A stretch of 53,883 nucleotides of DNA from Fidelibacterota bacterium. GTDB taxonomy: Bacteria; Fidelibacterota; UBA8477. Location of the stretch: contig JAIPJR010000004.1 of NCBI GenBank assembly GCA_021734045.1, positions 1 to 53,883 on the forward strand, written 5' to 3'. This document shows positions 6,924-16,564 of the stretch, piece after piece (position 1 is the stretch's first letter; every line of letters starts with the position of its first letter). A model generated the notes under the pieces. It saw only the letters and a list, made by a program, of their open reading frames with translations. It did no database searches and was not told the DNA's origin. The position numbers were made by a program, and so were the translations under genes.

Positions 6924-8579
6924 CTGAAAAAATCAGCTAAACGGGCGACTTTTCTACACGGTATTACTACAGCCTTCTTACTCGCGCTTACCGGAGTACT
7001 CTTCACGCCTGAGCAAGCGATGGGACAGAACCGGTATGCACCGGGGATATTCTATACCTATCCCTCCGGCAAATATGTGTATCACATCCATGTATCCACC
7101 TGGCACGCCTATTTTGCCACCAATGACGGCGTGTTAATCTACAATTACACACAGGACGAATGGGAAGACCCCATCTCACTGAGTAACGGTTTGCCACAGA
7201 TCCCGGCCATGTATGTGTATGGTGATGATGAGCAACAACTGGTATGGGTGGTTTCGCCCAATTTCGTGACGCGCTATCGTCTGTACAGCGAATGGGCCAA
7301 CAGCAGCCGGTTACCACCCCAATTGATTGGCAAGGAATTGCACGTTGGGATAACGCCGAAGGGGTTTGCTGTTGGCAATGACCAGGGACAGACCGCGTTG
7401 TTTGATGGCACGACCGGTGATTTCAGTTACTGGATCACCGATTCGGCCGAGGTGCGGAGTATCCGGTACGCCAACAAAATGCCTGCTAGTATTCAGAGTG
7501 TGCACCAACTGCCACTTTTCAGTATGCCGGGACAGGCACAATTCACGGCCAGCGGCGAGATTGAAACCGATTACTTTCGTACCTTCCGCGTCACTACGGT
7601 GGGAGAGGGGCCGGCCAGTCAGGTTTTTGTGGGGACAAATGGCGGCGGGATTTATCAGGGAAATTTACGAACGCAATATTTGGAACCGCTTTACACGGGG
7701 TTATTGGAGCCGGGAGTCATGAGTTTGAATACCACCCCGGAAGGTGTAGTAACAGTGGGCGGGATGATGGGATTGACGACGATTTCAAATCTGGATCAAT
7801 TCACCTATTTCCGGGCTGCAACGGAGCCGGGGCTGTCGCCGGGGCCCACCTATATTTCGACAATTCTTTCAGCGGGAAAAGAATTTGTGATTGGCGCTCG
7901 TGGTGGTGTGTTAAAGCTCGATCCGGTGAAGAAGAACTGGACCCAGGTAGTTAGCGCTACCAATCTGGAGGGTCGCCGGATATATGATATTGCGCGGCAT
8001 CAGCGACTCCTGGCAATCGCCACGGGACAGAATTTATACCTGAAGTGGGGCAATGCACCGCTCACCACTTTGTTTCAGGAGCCGGATGGCATTCCCATTT
8101 ACACACTCCACTTTCATAATGACACACTCTGGATGGGTACGCTGTACGGATTGTACCTGTATGATGTGAATTCTGAAACGTTGCTCACATCGGATTCTAA
8201 CATTCTACAAAATGGACCCGCTCCCGGTGCCTCCACGCCTGTCTATGAGTTGTACGCTCATGGTGATGAGATTTGGATGGCAACCAACCGCGGTATGGCG
8301 CGCTATAACACCCGGGTGGGGGATTGGGCTGTGTTTCAGTCCCCGGTTGAATATCTCACCCCCCGTGGCTTGGTGGTTGATTCTTCCGGTGTCTGGGTGG
8401 GTACTGAACAGGGGTTACGATTTCTCAACCCAGAATCGGGGTTATGGGCCGTGTTCACGGTTTCCGATGGCCTGGCTTCCAACTTTATCACTGACCTGGC
8501 AACGACTGCCGATTATATTTGGGCCGGTACCGATCGGGGCCTGACACGCATCTACCGGAAAGGTTTAAGATTACCGTAA
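6897..8579 (+). CDS. exported beta-propeller protein (two-component-regulator propeller-like repeats)
   Basis: The protein has an N-terminal signal sequence (LKKSAKRATFLHGITTAFLL...) with a probable cleavage after EQAMG, then a series of about 40-residue repeats with phrases such as DTLWMGTLYGLYLYD, GDEIWMATNRGMARYN, SGVWVGTEQGLRFLN and DYIWAGTDRGLTRIY. These are typical of the seven-bladed propellers that form the sensor part of hybrid two-component proteins. Here no kinase follows, so it is a free periplasmic or surface propeller. The frame is open back to 6750, inside the PspC gene; I chose GTG 6897 as the last conventional start before the signal peptide. A terminator hairpin spans this codon. 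The stop overlaps the next start as TAATG, so it is translationally coupled to the GWxTD gene. Confidence 0.7.
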   Translation: MNTRPGCFFLKKSAKRATFLHGITTAFLLALTGVLFTPEQAMGQNRYAPGIFYTYPSGKYVYHIHVSTWHAYFATNDGVLIYNYTQDEWEDPISLSNGLPQIPAMYVYGDDEQQLVWVVSPNFVTRYRLYSEWANSSRLPPQLIGKELHVGITPKGFAVGNDQGQTALFDGTTGDFSYWITDSAEVRSIRYANKMPASIQSVHQLPLFSMPGQAQFTASGEIETDYFRTFRVTTVGEGPASQVFVGTNGGGIYQGNLRTQYLEPLYTGLLEPGVMSLNTTPEGVVTVGGMMGLTTISNLDQFTYFRAATEPGLSPGPTYISTILSAGKEFVIGARGGVLKLDPVKKNWTQVVSATNLEGRRIYDIARHQRLLAIATGQNLYLKWGNAPLTTLFQEPDGIPIYTLHFHNDTLWMGTLYGLYLYDVNSETLLTSDSNILQNGPAPGASTPVYELYAHGDEIWMATNRGMARYNTRVGDWAVFQSPVEYLTPRGLVVDSSGVWVGTEQGLRFLNPESGLWAVFTVSDGLASNFITDLATTADYIWAGTDRGLTRIYRKGLRLP

Positions 8580-9853
8580 TGTTCTATAAACGGCTTTTGA
8601 CTACATATCTCTTGCTCATCTTCAGTGTTACGCTGACGCTGCAGGCGCAGACCCGGCAGGAGGAGGAATTAATCGGTTTGCCGGAATTCTCCTTCATTGG
8701 GATTACCTCACCCATGGCCGACCGGGAGCATCTCAAAGTGGATATCCAGGTCTCCGTTCCCTATAACCAAATTCAGTTCATCCGTCAGGAAGGTCAATTT
8801 CATGGGAAGTACGAAGTTGGTATAACATTCTCCACCCCGGAGGATATCAAAATTACCGGTCGTATCGTTAAACGAGATTTATACAGTGAACGATATGAAG
8901 AGACCCGGGATGCCCATCGGTCAGACATTATTACCGAACCCTTTATCCTGCCCGCCACAGATGTGAGGGTGATCATTCGCGTGACTGATTTGGATACGCG
9001 CAAAACCCGGTTTCTGGATGATTCCCGTGATTATTCAGAATTTTATAAGTCTGCTCTGGTGTTGGGTGATGTGGGAATTATCCGGTCCCAATATGAGGAG
9101 AATAGCCGTGAACACACCGTTTTCTGGGGGAATCAGCTTCCAGAACCGCTGGATACCATCAAATTTCAAGCCCGGCTGCTCGGCGAGCAGGGGCCGTATG
9201 ACATTCAGTACCGGCTTCTGAAAGAGGAAACCCCGGTTTATTACCTCAGCAGTAAAATAAATACGCCCATGGCGGTGGATACGCTGCTGAATCTCATTAT
9301 GCCTACTCAGAAAATGAGTTTCGGCCAGTATTCGCTTGAATTGAGCGTGCGCGATGGAGAGGGAACTACCGTTGCGTCCCGTGCCCAGTTCCGCGTCCAC
9401 TGGCGTGGTGTGAGCGGCAGCATTCAAAATCTACCCCTGGCGATTGAACAACTGCGTTATATCGCATCCGAGAAGCAAATAAAACAGATGTTGAAAGCCA
9501 GGGATGAGGAAAAACGCCAGCTTTTCCTGCAATTCTGGCGCGAGAAAGATCCGACACCCAATACAGTGGAAAATGAATTGATGGACGAATATTACCGCCG
9601 GGTCAGCTATGCTAACGAGCATTTTTCCAGTATCCGGGAAGGCTGGCTGACGGACATGGGGGCAATATATATCCTGTTCGGTCCCCCGAATGAAATTGAG
9701 CGGCGTCCGTTTGAAATGGATATGAAGCCCTACGAAATCTGGTACTATTTTGACATTGACCAGCAATTTATTTTCGTCGATATGACCGGATTCGGAGAAT
9801 ACCGCTTATCCCAGCCGTACCGGTTTTTACGCGACTGGGAATATCACCCCTAA
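8579..9853 (+). CDS. GWxTD-domain exported protein
   Basis: A signal peptide (MFYKRLLTTYLLLIFSVTLTLQAQ) precedes a beta-rich region of about 300 residues and a C-terminal GWxTD domain recognised by REGWLTDMGAIYILFGPPNEIE followed by YEIWYYF and FGEYRL. This domain is common in Bacteroidota, Acidobacteriota and relatives and has no established biochemical role. The ATG at 8579 overlaps the preceding TAA by one base, so the two exported proteins are probably made together at a fixed ratio and may act as partners. The first region (residues 30-300) shows no domain that I recognise; it alternates hydrophobic and polar residues as in stacked beta-sandwich units. Confidence 0.82.
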   Translation: MFYKRLLTTYLLLIFSVTLTLQAQTRQEEELIGLPEFSFIGITSPMADREHLKVDIQVSVPYNQIQFIRQEGQFHGKYEVGITFSTPEDIKITGRIVKRDLYSERYEETRDAHRSDIITEPFILPATDVRVIIRVTDLDTRKTRFLDDSRDYSEFYKSALVLGDVGIIRSQYEENSREHTVFWGNQLPEPLDTIKFQARLLGEQGPYDIQYRLLKEETPVYYLSSKINTPMAVDTLLNLIMPTQKMSFGQYSLELSVRDGEGTTVASRAQFRVHWRGVSGSIQNLPLAIEQLRYIASEKQIKQMLKARDEEKRQLFLQFWREKDPTPNTVENELMDEYYRRVSYANEHFSSIREGWLTDMGAIYILFGPPNEIERRPFEMDMKPYEIWYYFDIDQQFIFVDMTGFGEYRLSQPYRFLRDWEYHP

Positions 9854-9872
9854 TCACCGATAAAGAGGATTC

Positions 9873-10475
9873 ATGTCAATCGCCCAATCTGTCTATCAAT
9901 TCCTGGATGAGAGAGGCTTTTTCCAGGCAAATCCCGGTCAGGAAGAAGCTGTGAGAATTCTGTTGGGGTTGAACGAGCGCCAGCGGCAGAAGCTGCCTGA
10001 ATCGGCTGATTTTGAGCGCAAGGCCTCTGAGCAACCCTATCTGCAGGGCGATGTGGATTTGGAGATATTTGTAGACGGCGCTGCTGACTTGCAGAAAAAG
10101 GCTGCCGGTATTGGTGGCGCATTTTTCCGAAAAGGGATGGAGATTTATAGTTTTGCGGAATATCTGCCGGATGCCACCAATAACCAGGCCGAGTACACCG
10201 CGCTGTGTAAAGCCCTTGAAATTGCCGCCCAATTTGATGTGAAATCGGTGCGGGTATCGTCAGACAGTCAGCTTATGATTCGGCAGTTGAATGGTGAATA
10301 CCGGGTGAAACACGCTAACATGAAACCACTCTACGAACAGGCTAAACGCCTGGCTGGAAAATTTGACCGGATTGAGTATGTGCATATCTCGCGTCAATTG
10401 AACAAACTGGCGGATAAACTATCCAAAATTGGCATGAGCAAATCAGACACGGCACAATCCAGGTCGAACCGGTAA
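9873..10475 (+). CDS. RNase HI-like protein with a short N-terminal extension
   Basis: The C-terminal two thirds are an RNase H fold that cleaves RNA in RNA-DNA hybrids. The four acidic residues expected for catalysis can be traced: Asp in IFVDGAA, Glu in NNQAEYTALC, Asp in SSDSQLMIRQL and Asp in NKLADKLSK. It resembles the ribonuclease-HI-family proteins of about 130-200 residues rather than E. coli RnhA. Residues 1-65 form a separate helical extension (DERGFFQANPGQEEAVRILL) that is not the known RNase H1 hybrid-binding domain. The ATG at 9873 has a good AAGAGGA upstream. It precedes the ABC ATPase gene by 30 bases. Confidence 0.85.
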   Translation: MSIAQSVYQFLDERGFFQANPGQEEAVRILLGLNERQRQKLPESADFERKASEQPYLQGDVDLEIFVDGAADLQKKAAGIGGAFFRKGMEIYSFAEYLPDATNNQAEYTALCKALEIAAQFDVKSVRVSSDSQLMIRQLNGEYRVKHANMKPLYEQAKRLAGKFDRIEYVHISRQLNKLADKLSKIGMSKSDTAQSRSNR

Positions 10476-10505
10476 ATCAAAAGTATTTATGATAGAACAC
10501 AAGTA

Positions 10506-11537
10506 ATGGAAGAAGTAATGACACACGACACGCTGCTTGAAGTCAAGAACCTCAAAAAATATTTCCCCATTAAAAAGGGGCTTTTTTCTAAAACCATCGG
10601 ACATGTGAAGGCGGTTGATGGTGTTTCATTTTCCATTCGCCGGGGTGAGACACTTGGACTGGTAGGGGAATCAGGTTGTGGCAAAACCACGACCGGACGG
10701 GCACTCCTCAGGTTGATTGAGCCCACCGCCGGAGAAATCTATTTTGAAGGCCGGGAGATTACCCATTTGGAAAAGGAAGGGATGCGAAAAATCCGGAAGG
10801 ATATTCAGATTATTTTTCAGGATCCGTATTCCTCGTTGAATCCCAGAATTACCGTGGGCAGCATGTTATCGGAAGCAATGATCCAGCATAAAATTGCTCC
10901 CAAAAACGAAATTCAGGACAGAGTCGGGTACTTATTGGACCGAGTGGGTATGTCACCCAAGCACGCCACACGGTATCCCCATGAATTCTCCGGCGGCCAG
11001 CGTCAACGCATCGGAATCGCCCGGGCGCTATCCGTTGAACCAAAATTCATCGTTTGCGACGAGCCCGTATCTGCCCTGGATGTTTCCATTCAAGCGCAAA
11101 TAATCAATCTCCTCCAGGATTTACAGGAGGAGCTGCATTTGACCTATTTGTTCATCGCCCACGACTTGAGTGTGGTGGAGCATATATCCACGCGAGTTGC
11201 GGTGATGTATCTGGGACATATTGCGGAAATTTCCAAGTCTTCAGAGCTTTATGATTCGCCGAAACATCCATATACACAAGCCCTTTTGTCCGCGGTACCG
11301 GTTCCGGATCCTGACCACCAGCCGGATCGAATCTTACTTGAAGGTGATGTTCCGTCGCCGTCCAATCCGCCGCCGGGTTGCACCTTCCATCCCCGGTGCC
11401 CCGTTGCCGAAGCACAATGCAAAAAGACCGTGCCCCATCTCAAATCCGTCCCGGGTGATCATGAAGTATCCTGTCTTCTGGTAGATGATGAAGGAAAGGG
11501 GCCTGACATTCGCGATAAAGCGTCTCAGGTTGCCTGA
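10506..11537 (+). CDS. oligo/dipeptide ABC transporter ATP-binding protein (OppF/DppF type)
   Basis: This 343-residue ATPase has Walker A ([15 protein letters not shown], about 55-69), the signature [15 protein letters not shown] and Walker [15 protein letters not shown]. It also has the C-terminal extension diagnostic of oligopeptide transporters, [19 protein letters not shown], whose cysteines can bind an iron-sulfur cluster or zinc in related proteins. It energises peptide or nickel import with OppD, two permeases and a binding protein, none of which is in the window. Two ATG codons (10506 and 10518) compete; the second has GGAAG upstream. The next gene starts on the base after its stop. 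Confidence 0.92.
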   Translation: MEEVMTHDTLLEVKNLKKYFPIKKGLFSKTIGHVKAVDGVSFSIRRGETLGLVGESGCGKTTTGRALLRLIEPTAGEIYFEGREITHLEKEGMRKIRKDIQIIFQDPYSSLNPRITVGSMLSEAMIQHKIAPKNEIQDRVGYLLDRVGMSPKHATRYPHEFSGGQRQRIGIARALSVEPKFIVCDEPVSALDVSIQAQIINLLQDLQEELHLTYLFIAHDLSVVEHISTRVAVMYLGHIAEISKSSELYDSPKHPYTQALLSAVPVPDPDHQPDRILLEGDVPSPSNPPPGCTFHPRCPVAEAQCKKTVPHLKSVPGDHEVSCLLVDDEGKGPDIRDKASQVA

Positions 11538-12203
11538 GTGGGTTTACGAATTGGAATTGCAGGAAATATTGGTGTTGGTAAATCAACACTCACGGAACAT
11601 TTAGCTACCTACCTTGAAGCCAAGCCCCATTATGAACAATTTCAGGGGAATCCCTACCTCCAAGATTTCTACCGGGATATGGAGAGCTGGGCTTTTCACA
11701 GCCAGATCTATTTTCTTATCCAGCGGGTAAAGGAAATTCAGGCCCTCGCGACAGAACAGGGAGATATTATTCTGGATCGCACCATTTATGAAGATGCGGA
11801 GATTTTTGCACGGAATCTGTACCGTCAGGGCAAACTGGCGACACGTGATTTTCAGACCTATTTTGAATTGTACGAAACCGTGAATCATCTGCTGCCACCA
11901 CCAGATCTGCTAGTTTACCTGGCTGCTGATGTATCAACGTTGCTTAAACGAATTCATCTGCGGGGGCGTGGGAGTGAACAGCAGATAAAGCCGGAATACC
12001 TGGGTCAGCTCAACCAGCTTTATGACACACACATGGAAAAAATATCCCACACAATCCCTGTCTTACGCATACAAACCGATGAGCTGGAATTAACACATGT
12101 GAAAGATCGGGACATCATTTTCCAGGCAATCAAAAATTGTTTGAGAAAAAACGATTCACCCATCCTTTCAACCTATTTTCAGCTATTGCCTGCCGAAAAA
12201 TAA
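11538..12203 (+). CDS. deoxynucleoside kinase
   Basis: The enzyme phosphorylates deoxynucleosides with ATP for salvage of DNA precursors. Motifs of the dNK family are present: the P-loop GNIGVGKSTL near residue 9, DRTIYEDAEIFARNL near residue 81 (the DRS/ERS-type base of the family), and the lid region IHLRGRGSEQQI with its arginines. The length of 221 residues is typical of bacterial dAK/dGK. The GTG start follows the oppF TGA directly (TGAGTG), so the two are probably cotranscribed and coupled. Which deoxynucleoside is used cannot be read from the sequence. Confidence 0.88.
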   Translation: MGLRIGIAGNIGVGKSTLTEHLATYLEAKPHYEQFQGNPYLQDFYRDMESWAFHSQIYFLIQRVKEIQALATEQGDIILDRTIYEDAEIFARNLYRQGKLATRDFQTYFELYETVNHLLPPPDLLVYLAADVSTLLKRIHLRGRGSEQQIKPEYLGQLNQLYDTHMEKISHTIPVLRIQTDELELTHVKDRDIIFQAIKNCLRKNDSPILSTYFQLLPAEK

Positions 12204-12466
12204 CCCGGCTTGAAGGGCTGATTCCTAGTGATTGAAATAATGCTTAACTATCAACAAGATATTCTCAAAAATATTGATTTCCGGTGCTTTCATTCGCGTA
12301 AAATGGAATTTAGATTTGGGCGTGATCAGACGACGGCAACCAGCCAATCCGGATCGAACCTTCGTGATCTCCCGGTAGTGGTTGTAAATTATATAATATT
12401 AGCAGGTTATATGAATCTGCTCTTGGAGTGGAAAGCTGTGAAAGCAAAGGAAGTGGGGTTAGTGCA
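12204..12466 (+). promoter_or_regulatory. intergenic region upstream of mreB, probably holding the rod-operon promoter
   Basis: This 263-base gap has no believable gene. A TATAAT at 12392-12397 lies in an A+T-rich patch about 75 bases before mreB and is the best candidate for a -10 box. The matching -35 position (CTCCCG) is poor. No terminator was seen after the kinase gene, so read-through from upstream is also possible. Confidence 0.3.
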
Positions 12467-13477
12467 TTGGCAGGCTTGGTAAGCTTTATGGGTGGTGACC
12501 TGGCAATTGATCTGGGTACCGCCAACACACTGATTTATGTGAAAGGCCAGGGAATTGTCATTAATGAACCCAGCATTGTAGCCCGGTCACTTACCACCGG
12601 AAAAGTGATTGCGGTGGGAAATGAAGCCAAGGACATGCTGGGTAAAACCCACCACGATATTGAAACGATTCGGCCACTGCGCGATGGCGTGATTGCAGAT
12701 TTTGAGATGGCCGACGGTATGCTGAATGGCTTTTTGAACAAGCTGAAGATGAGTAAGCTGTCCCGGCCAAAAATGGTCATTTGTATTCCCACCGGTATTA
12801 CCGAAGTGGAAAAACGAGCCGTAAAAGATTCGGCCGAACGGCGAAATGCCCGTGAGGTTTATCTCATTGAAGAGCCCATCGCCGCTGCTATCGGGATTGG
12901 GATTGACATCAGCCAGCCCGTGGGCAGTATGATTGTGGATATTGGCGGTGGTACCACAGAAATTGCTGTAATTGCGCTGAACGGTATCGTAACCAAGGAG
13001 TCTATCCGGATTGCCGGTGACGAAATGGACGAAGCGATTATCCAATATTTCAAACGCGAACACAATCTGCTGATCGGTGAGCGGACGGCTGAGCAGATTA
13101 AATGTACAGTGGGCTCAGCAATGCCGGCAGAAGATGTGATGATTAGCGTGAAAGGTCGTAACATGGTGGCGGGTATCCCCAAAACCATCGAAATTTCATC
13201 GTCTGAAATTCGGGAAGCCCTGAAAGATACCGTTGATTTAATCGTGGATGCAGTCAAACAGTCGCTGGAGCGGACACCACCGGAGCTCAGTTCAGATTTG
13301 TTGGATCGCGGCATCATTCTGGCGGGGGGCGGTGCTTCACTGAAAGGATTGGATCAGCGTATGCGGCTGGAGACAGATTTGCCTGTCAATGTGGCCGAAG
13401 AACCGCTCTTGGCAATCGTTAGAGGAACCGGTCGGGTTCTGGATGATTTGGAACGCTTCAAAGATGTTCTCTATTAA
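12467..13477 (+). CDS. mreB: rod shape-determining protein MreB
   Basis: This is the bacterial actin that directs lateral wall synthesis in rod cells. The actin-ATPase phosphate loops are clear: DLAIDLGTANTLIYVKG at the start, VDIGGGTTEIAVI in the middle and LAGGGASLKGLD near the end. The start is uncertain: a TTG at 12467 gives 336 residues, close to the family norm, while GTG 12428, TTG 12476 and ATG 12488 are alternatives. It heads an operon with mreC, mreD, mrdA and rodA in the classical order, so the whole elongasome core is encoded together. The first gap, 30 bases to mreC, holds no terminator. Confidence 0.96.
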   Translation: MAGLVSFMGGDLAIDLGTANTLIYVKGQGIVINEPSIVARSLTTGKVIAVGNEAKDMLGKTHHDIETIRPLRDGVIADFEMADGMLNGFLNKLKMSKLSRPKMVICIPTGITEVEKRAVKDSAERRNAREVYLIEEPIAAAIGIGIDISQPVGSMIVDIGGGTTEIAVIALNGIVTKESIRIAGDEMDEAIIQYFKREHNLLIGERTAEQIKCTVGSAMPAEDVMISVKGRNMVAGIPKTIEISSSEIREALKDTVDLIVDAVKQSLERTPPELSSDLLDRGIILAGGGASLKGLDQRMRLETDLPVNVAEEPLLAIVRGTGRVLDDLERFKDVLY

Positions 13478-13507
13478 TCATCCTCACACAACTTAAAAGA
13501 ATTTCCA

Positions 13508-14302
13508 ATGCAGCGAATTTTTGATTTTTTCTATCGTTTCCGTGCGATAGCTAATCTGCTATTGGTGCTCTCATTTTCCCTGCTGGTAATATTTTACCAG
13601 GATGCTCCTCAGGTACGGTATATGCGTGGTAAAATCATGGATTATGCTACCGTATTGTATCGTCCTATAGAGTGGCTGGATACGGTATTCACACTGGAAC
13701 ACGCTTACCAAGCGTTAGAAAAAAAATACATAGTCTCCCAAATCGAGTTGAACCGACTACAGGCATTGGCTGCCGAAAATGAGAGGCTTCGCCAGGCGTT
13801 GGGATTCAAGCAAACCAGCCTGTTTGAAGTGATTCCGGCCAATGTCCTTTCCAAATCAGGCACCAGCCTGCTCACCAGCATTTCTGTTGACCAGGGAGCG
13901 AAAGATGGTGTTGAGTTATTAGCGCCGGTTGTTGACGCCAACGCCAATCTGGTGGGCAAAGTTGTTGCGCTGGGTGATGCGTCCAGTCTCGTGCAGTTAA
14001 TCCACGACCGGAACTTCCGCGTTTCGGTCCGAGAGATGCGCACGCGTACCATTGGAATTCTTGGGTTTTATGATCCGGGTGTTTTTCGCATCGAAAATAT
14101 TCCGTTGAATACCAATGTTGCGATTGGGGACTCCGTGGTTACCTCTGGGTTCAGTGACATTTTCCCGCCCAATATTTATGTTGGCGTGGTTCAGAAGGTG
14201 GAGCCGGGCGTGGAGGGGTATGTGAAAGCGATTCAAGTGGAGGTGGCTACGGATTATCACCGACTGGAAGAGGTCTTTATCCTGAAGAAAAATGAAAGCT
14301 AA
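13508..14302 (+). CDS. mreC: rod shape-determining protein MreC
   Basis: MreC is a single-span inner-membrane protein whose periplasmic part links MreB to the wall enzymes PBP2 and RodA. The 264-residue product shows a membrane helix at about residues 14-32, a coiled coil (about 60-95, EKKYIVSQIELNRLQALAAENERLRQ written here in part only as EKKYIVSQIELNR) and the beta-rich domains with SVDQGAKDGVE and GDSVVTSGFSDIFPPNIYVG. That last phrase is the best family mark. Its 3' end overlaps mreD by 11 bases, indicating translational coupling. Confidence 0.95.
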   Translation: MQRIFDFFYRFRAIANLLLVLSFSLLVIFYQDAPQVRYMRGKIMDYATVLYRPIEWLDTVFTLEHAYQALEKKYIVSQIELNRLQALAAENERLRQALGFKQTSLFEVIPANVLSKSGTSLLTSISVDQGAKDGVELLAPVVDANANLVGKVVALGDASSLVQLIHDRNFRVSVREMRTRTIGILGFYDPGVFRIENIPLNTNVAIGDSVVTSGFSDIFPPNIYVGVVQKVEPGVEGYVKAIQVEVATDYHRLEEVFILKKNES

Positions 14303-14771
14303 GCACATCAATTTCATTATTGCGGCATTCCTTTCCATTCTGATGCAGTGGATGGTGCAACCCATTATTGCCATTGGTGGAATTGGTCCCAATTTTCTGG
14401 TGATTTTTATCATCGCCATGGCATTAAGATTTGGTCCGATACCGTCAGTGTGGGCAGCATTTGTATTAGGGCTGATCATTGATGCACTCACCGCTACCGA
14501 TCTTATGGGGTTGACCGCGTTCAGCCTGGCTGTGGTTGGGTATGTCTCCGCACAATTTCGGGGGTATTTGAACAAAATCACGCCCATCCTCCAATATGTG
14601 ATTCTCTTTCTGATTGTCTGTATTTACTACGTGGTCAATGACTTTATTGCGTATCAATCCTTGGATTGGCGCTTCAACACCATCTTACTGAACCATATTT
14701 TGCCATCATCTGTGTATACCTTTATTATGCTTTTCTTTATTTCTTCGGTGACACCTTTCGGTGAAGAATAA
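14292..14771 (+). CDS. mreD: rod shape-determining protein MreD
   Basis: The small polytopic membrane protein MreD works with MreC in the elongasome. The 159 residues are mostly hydrophobic, with about five membrane segments, and contain FGPIPSVWAAFVLGLIIDAL, the conserved region of the family near residues 40-60. The identification is strengthened by position between mreC and mrdA. Its stop and the next start overlap as TAATG. Confidence 0.92.
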   Translation: MKAKHINFIIAAFLSILMQWMVQPIIAIGGIGPNFLVIFIIAMALRFGPIPSVWAAFVLGLIIDALTATDLMGLTAFSLAVVGYVSAQFRGYLNKITPILQYVILFLIVCIYYVVNDFIAYQSLDWRFNTILLNHILPSSVYTFIMLFFISSVTPFGEE

Positions 14772-16555
14772 TGCTCCAGGATAGGAATGTTTTAGAATAC
14801 TGGCGCAAGCTCACAGCCTACCTTATTACCATCATCCTATTCGGGATTTTGGGTGGTCGGTACTACTGGCTCATGGTTGCCAGTCATCAGAAATACGCTG
14901 AAAAAGCTACCAGTAATCATATCCGTGAAGTACCTATAGAAGCACCCCGAGGCGTTATTTTTGATCGTACCGGGCGTATTCTGGTGGATAACCGCCCGTC
15001 CTATTCGGTGAATGTAATTCCCATTGAAATTCGCCGGCATCCTGAGACATTGACCCTGCTGGCTGATGTGTTAAACACCACCGAAGAGGCGCTGAACAAA
15101 ACCATCAAACGGTACCAACGCGGCATGTTCACCCCGGTGAAGATTCGTAGTAAAGTGTCAATTGATATCATTTCCATCCTGCAGGAGCATAACCTTGAAT
15201 TGATTGGGGTGACCTATGCCATTGAACCGACACGGTTTTATCCCACTGATGTTCAATTGACCCATGTGCTGGGGTATGTGCGGGAGATTGACGCGGAGGA
15301 TTTGAAGCGCTTGGATCGTGAGGCGTACGAACCGGGTGATGTGGTGGGCTGGAAAGGTGTGGAGAAATACTATGAATCCCAGCTGCGTGGGAAACGGGGT
15401 TACCGGTATAATGTGGTGAATGCTTTTGGCCAGGAGATCGGTGAATCGGACTGGCGGAAACCGATTACACCGGTGGCTGGGAATAACTTGCACCTGTCGA
15501 TTGATGCAGAAATCCAGCGGATTGCGGAACAGGGTATGGGGGACTCGTCGGGTGTGGTCGTGATATTAAATCATACCAATGGTGAGGTGGTAGCCATGGC
15601 CAGTGTGCCGGGTTATGACCTGGAAATAATGTCCAGTCGCCTGGAGCCGGATGCCTGGCGGGAATTACTCACCGATCGGCGTAAGCCCTTATACGATCGC
15701 GCGATTCAGGGACTGTATCCCCCGGGTTCAACATTTAAGATCGTTGCAGCTTCTTATGCCTTGGAACATCATACCGTTGACCCGGGAAAAACGATTCTGT
15801 GTCGTGGGTCGTATCGCCTGGGCATCCGGCCATTTGGTTGCTGGAATCCCGTTGGCCACGGGCGTGTGGATATGCGGACGGCTATTGAGCAATCCTGTAA
15901 TATCTATTTTTACACGCTGATTCAGGATATTGGATTGGACCCATGGGCTGAATATGCCCGCAAGTTTGGTTTTGGTAGACCTGCAGGTATTGATCTGCCG
16001 GATGAAAAGGCGGGTAATGTTCCCGATACCCGCTACATGGACCGCAAGTTTGGTGTGAATGGCTGGACCACAGGAAATCTGCTCAATTTTGTCGTCGGTC
16101 AGGGTGAGGTGCTGGCTACGCCAGTTCAACTGGCTCAGTACGCTGCGATTATTGCGCAGAAGGGACAACTTCATAAACCGCATCTGCTCAAGTATATCAC
16201 CGACGGGGAAGGCAGAATGGTGTCCACCTACAAAGACAGTGGTCAAACAGTGCTTCAACTTGCTGACACAACCTGGAAGCAATTACATACAGGTATGTAC
16301 CAGGTGGTGCAAGGGAAAAAAGGGACCGGCCGAGCAGCTCGTCAGAAGAATTGGCCTCTATATGGTAAAACCGGGACTTCTCAGAATCCTCACGGTGAAG
16401 ATCATGCGTGGTTCATCGGTTTCTCATTAGATCCTGATTTGCCTTATTCCTGGGCGATATTACTGGAAAATGGCGGCTCCGGTGGTGGGAAAGCAGCGCC
16501 CCTCATGGGAAAAATGTTGCGAGAAATCGTAAAACTGAAACGACCAAATCTGTAA
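14771..16555 (+). CDS. mrdA: penicillin-binding protein 2, peptidoglycan transpeptidase
   Basis: PBP2 cross-links peptidoglycan during rod elongation. The 594-residue protein has an N-terminal membrane anchor (about 14-36), the dimerisation domain with APRGVIFDRTGRILVDN, and a transpeptidase domain with all three active-site motifs: SxxK (Ser320-TF-Lys323), SxN (SCN at 375-377) and KTG near residue 532 (YGKTGTSQ). The order within the rod operon and the class-B architecture agree. It is anchored in the inner membrane with its catalytic domain in the periplasm. Confidence 0.96.
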   Translation: MLQDRNVLEYWRKLTAYLITIILFGILGGRYYWLMVASHQKYAEKATSNHIREVPIEAPRGVIFDRTGRILVDNRPSYSVNVIPIEIRRHPETLTLLADVLNTTEEALNKTIKRYQRGMFTPVKIRSKVSIDIISILQEHNLELIGVTYAIEPTRFYPTDVQLTHVLGYVREIDAEDLKRLDREAYEPGDVVGWKGVEKYYESQLRGKRGYRYNVVNAFGQEIGESDWRKPITPVAGNNLHLSIDAEIQRIAEQGMGDSSGVVVILNHTNGEVVAMASVPGYDLEIMSSRLEPDAWRELLTDRRKPLYDRAIQGLYPPGSTFKIVAASYALEHHTVDPGKTILCRGSYRLGIRPFGCWNPVGHGRVDMRTAIEQSCNIYFYTLIQDIGLDPWAEYARKFGFGRPAGIDLPDEKAGNVPDTRYMDRKFGVNGWTTGNLLNFVVGQGEVLATPVQLAQYAAIIAQKGQLHKPHLLKYITDGEGRMVSTYKDSGQTVLQLADTTWKQLHTGMYQVVQGKKGTGRAARQKNWPLYGKTGTSQNPHGEDHAWFIGFSLDPDLPYSWAILLENGGSGGGKAAPLMGKMLREIVKLKRPNL

Positions 16556-16564
16556 CCGGAATTG

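Noticed and set aside
12228-12482. Small ORF of 84 codons before mreB
   Set aside because: It overlaps the mreB start, has no good ribosome site and no recognisable family; the region looks like a promoter.
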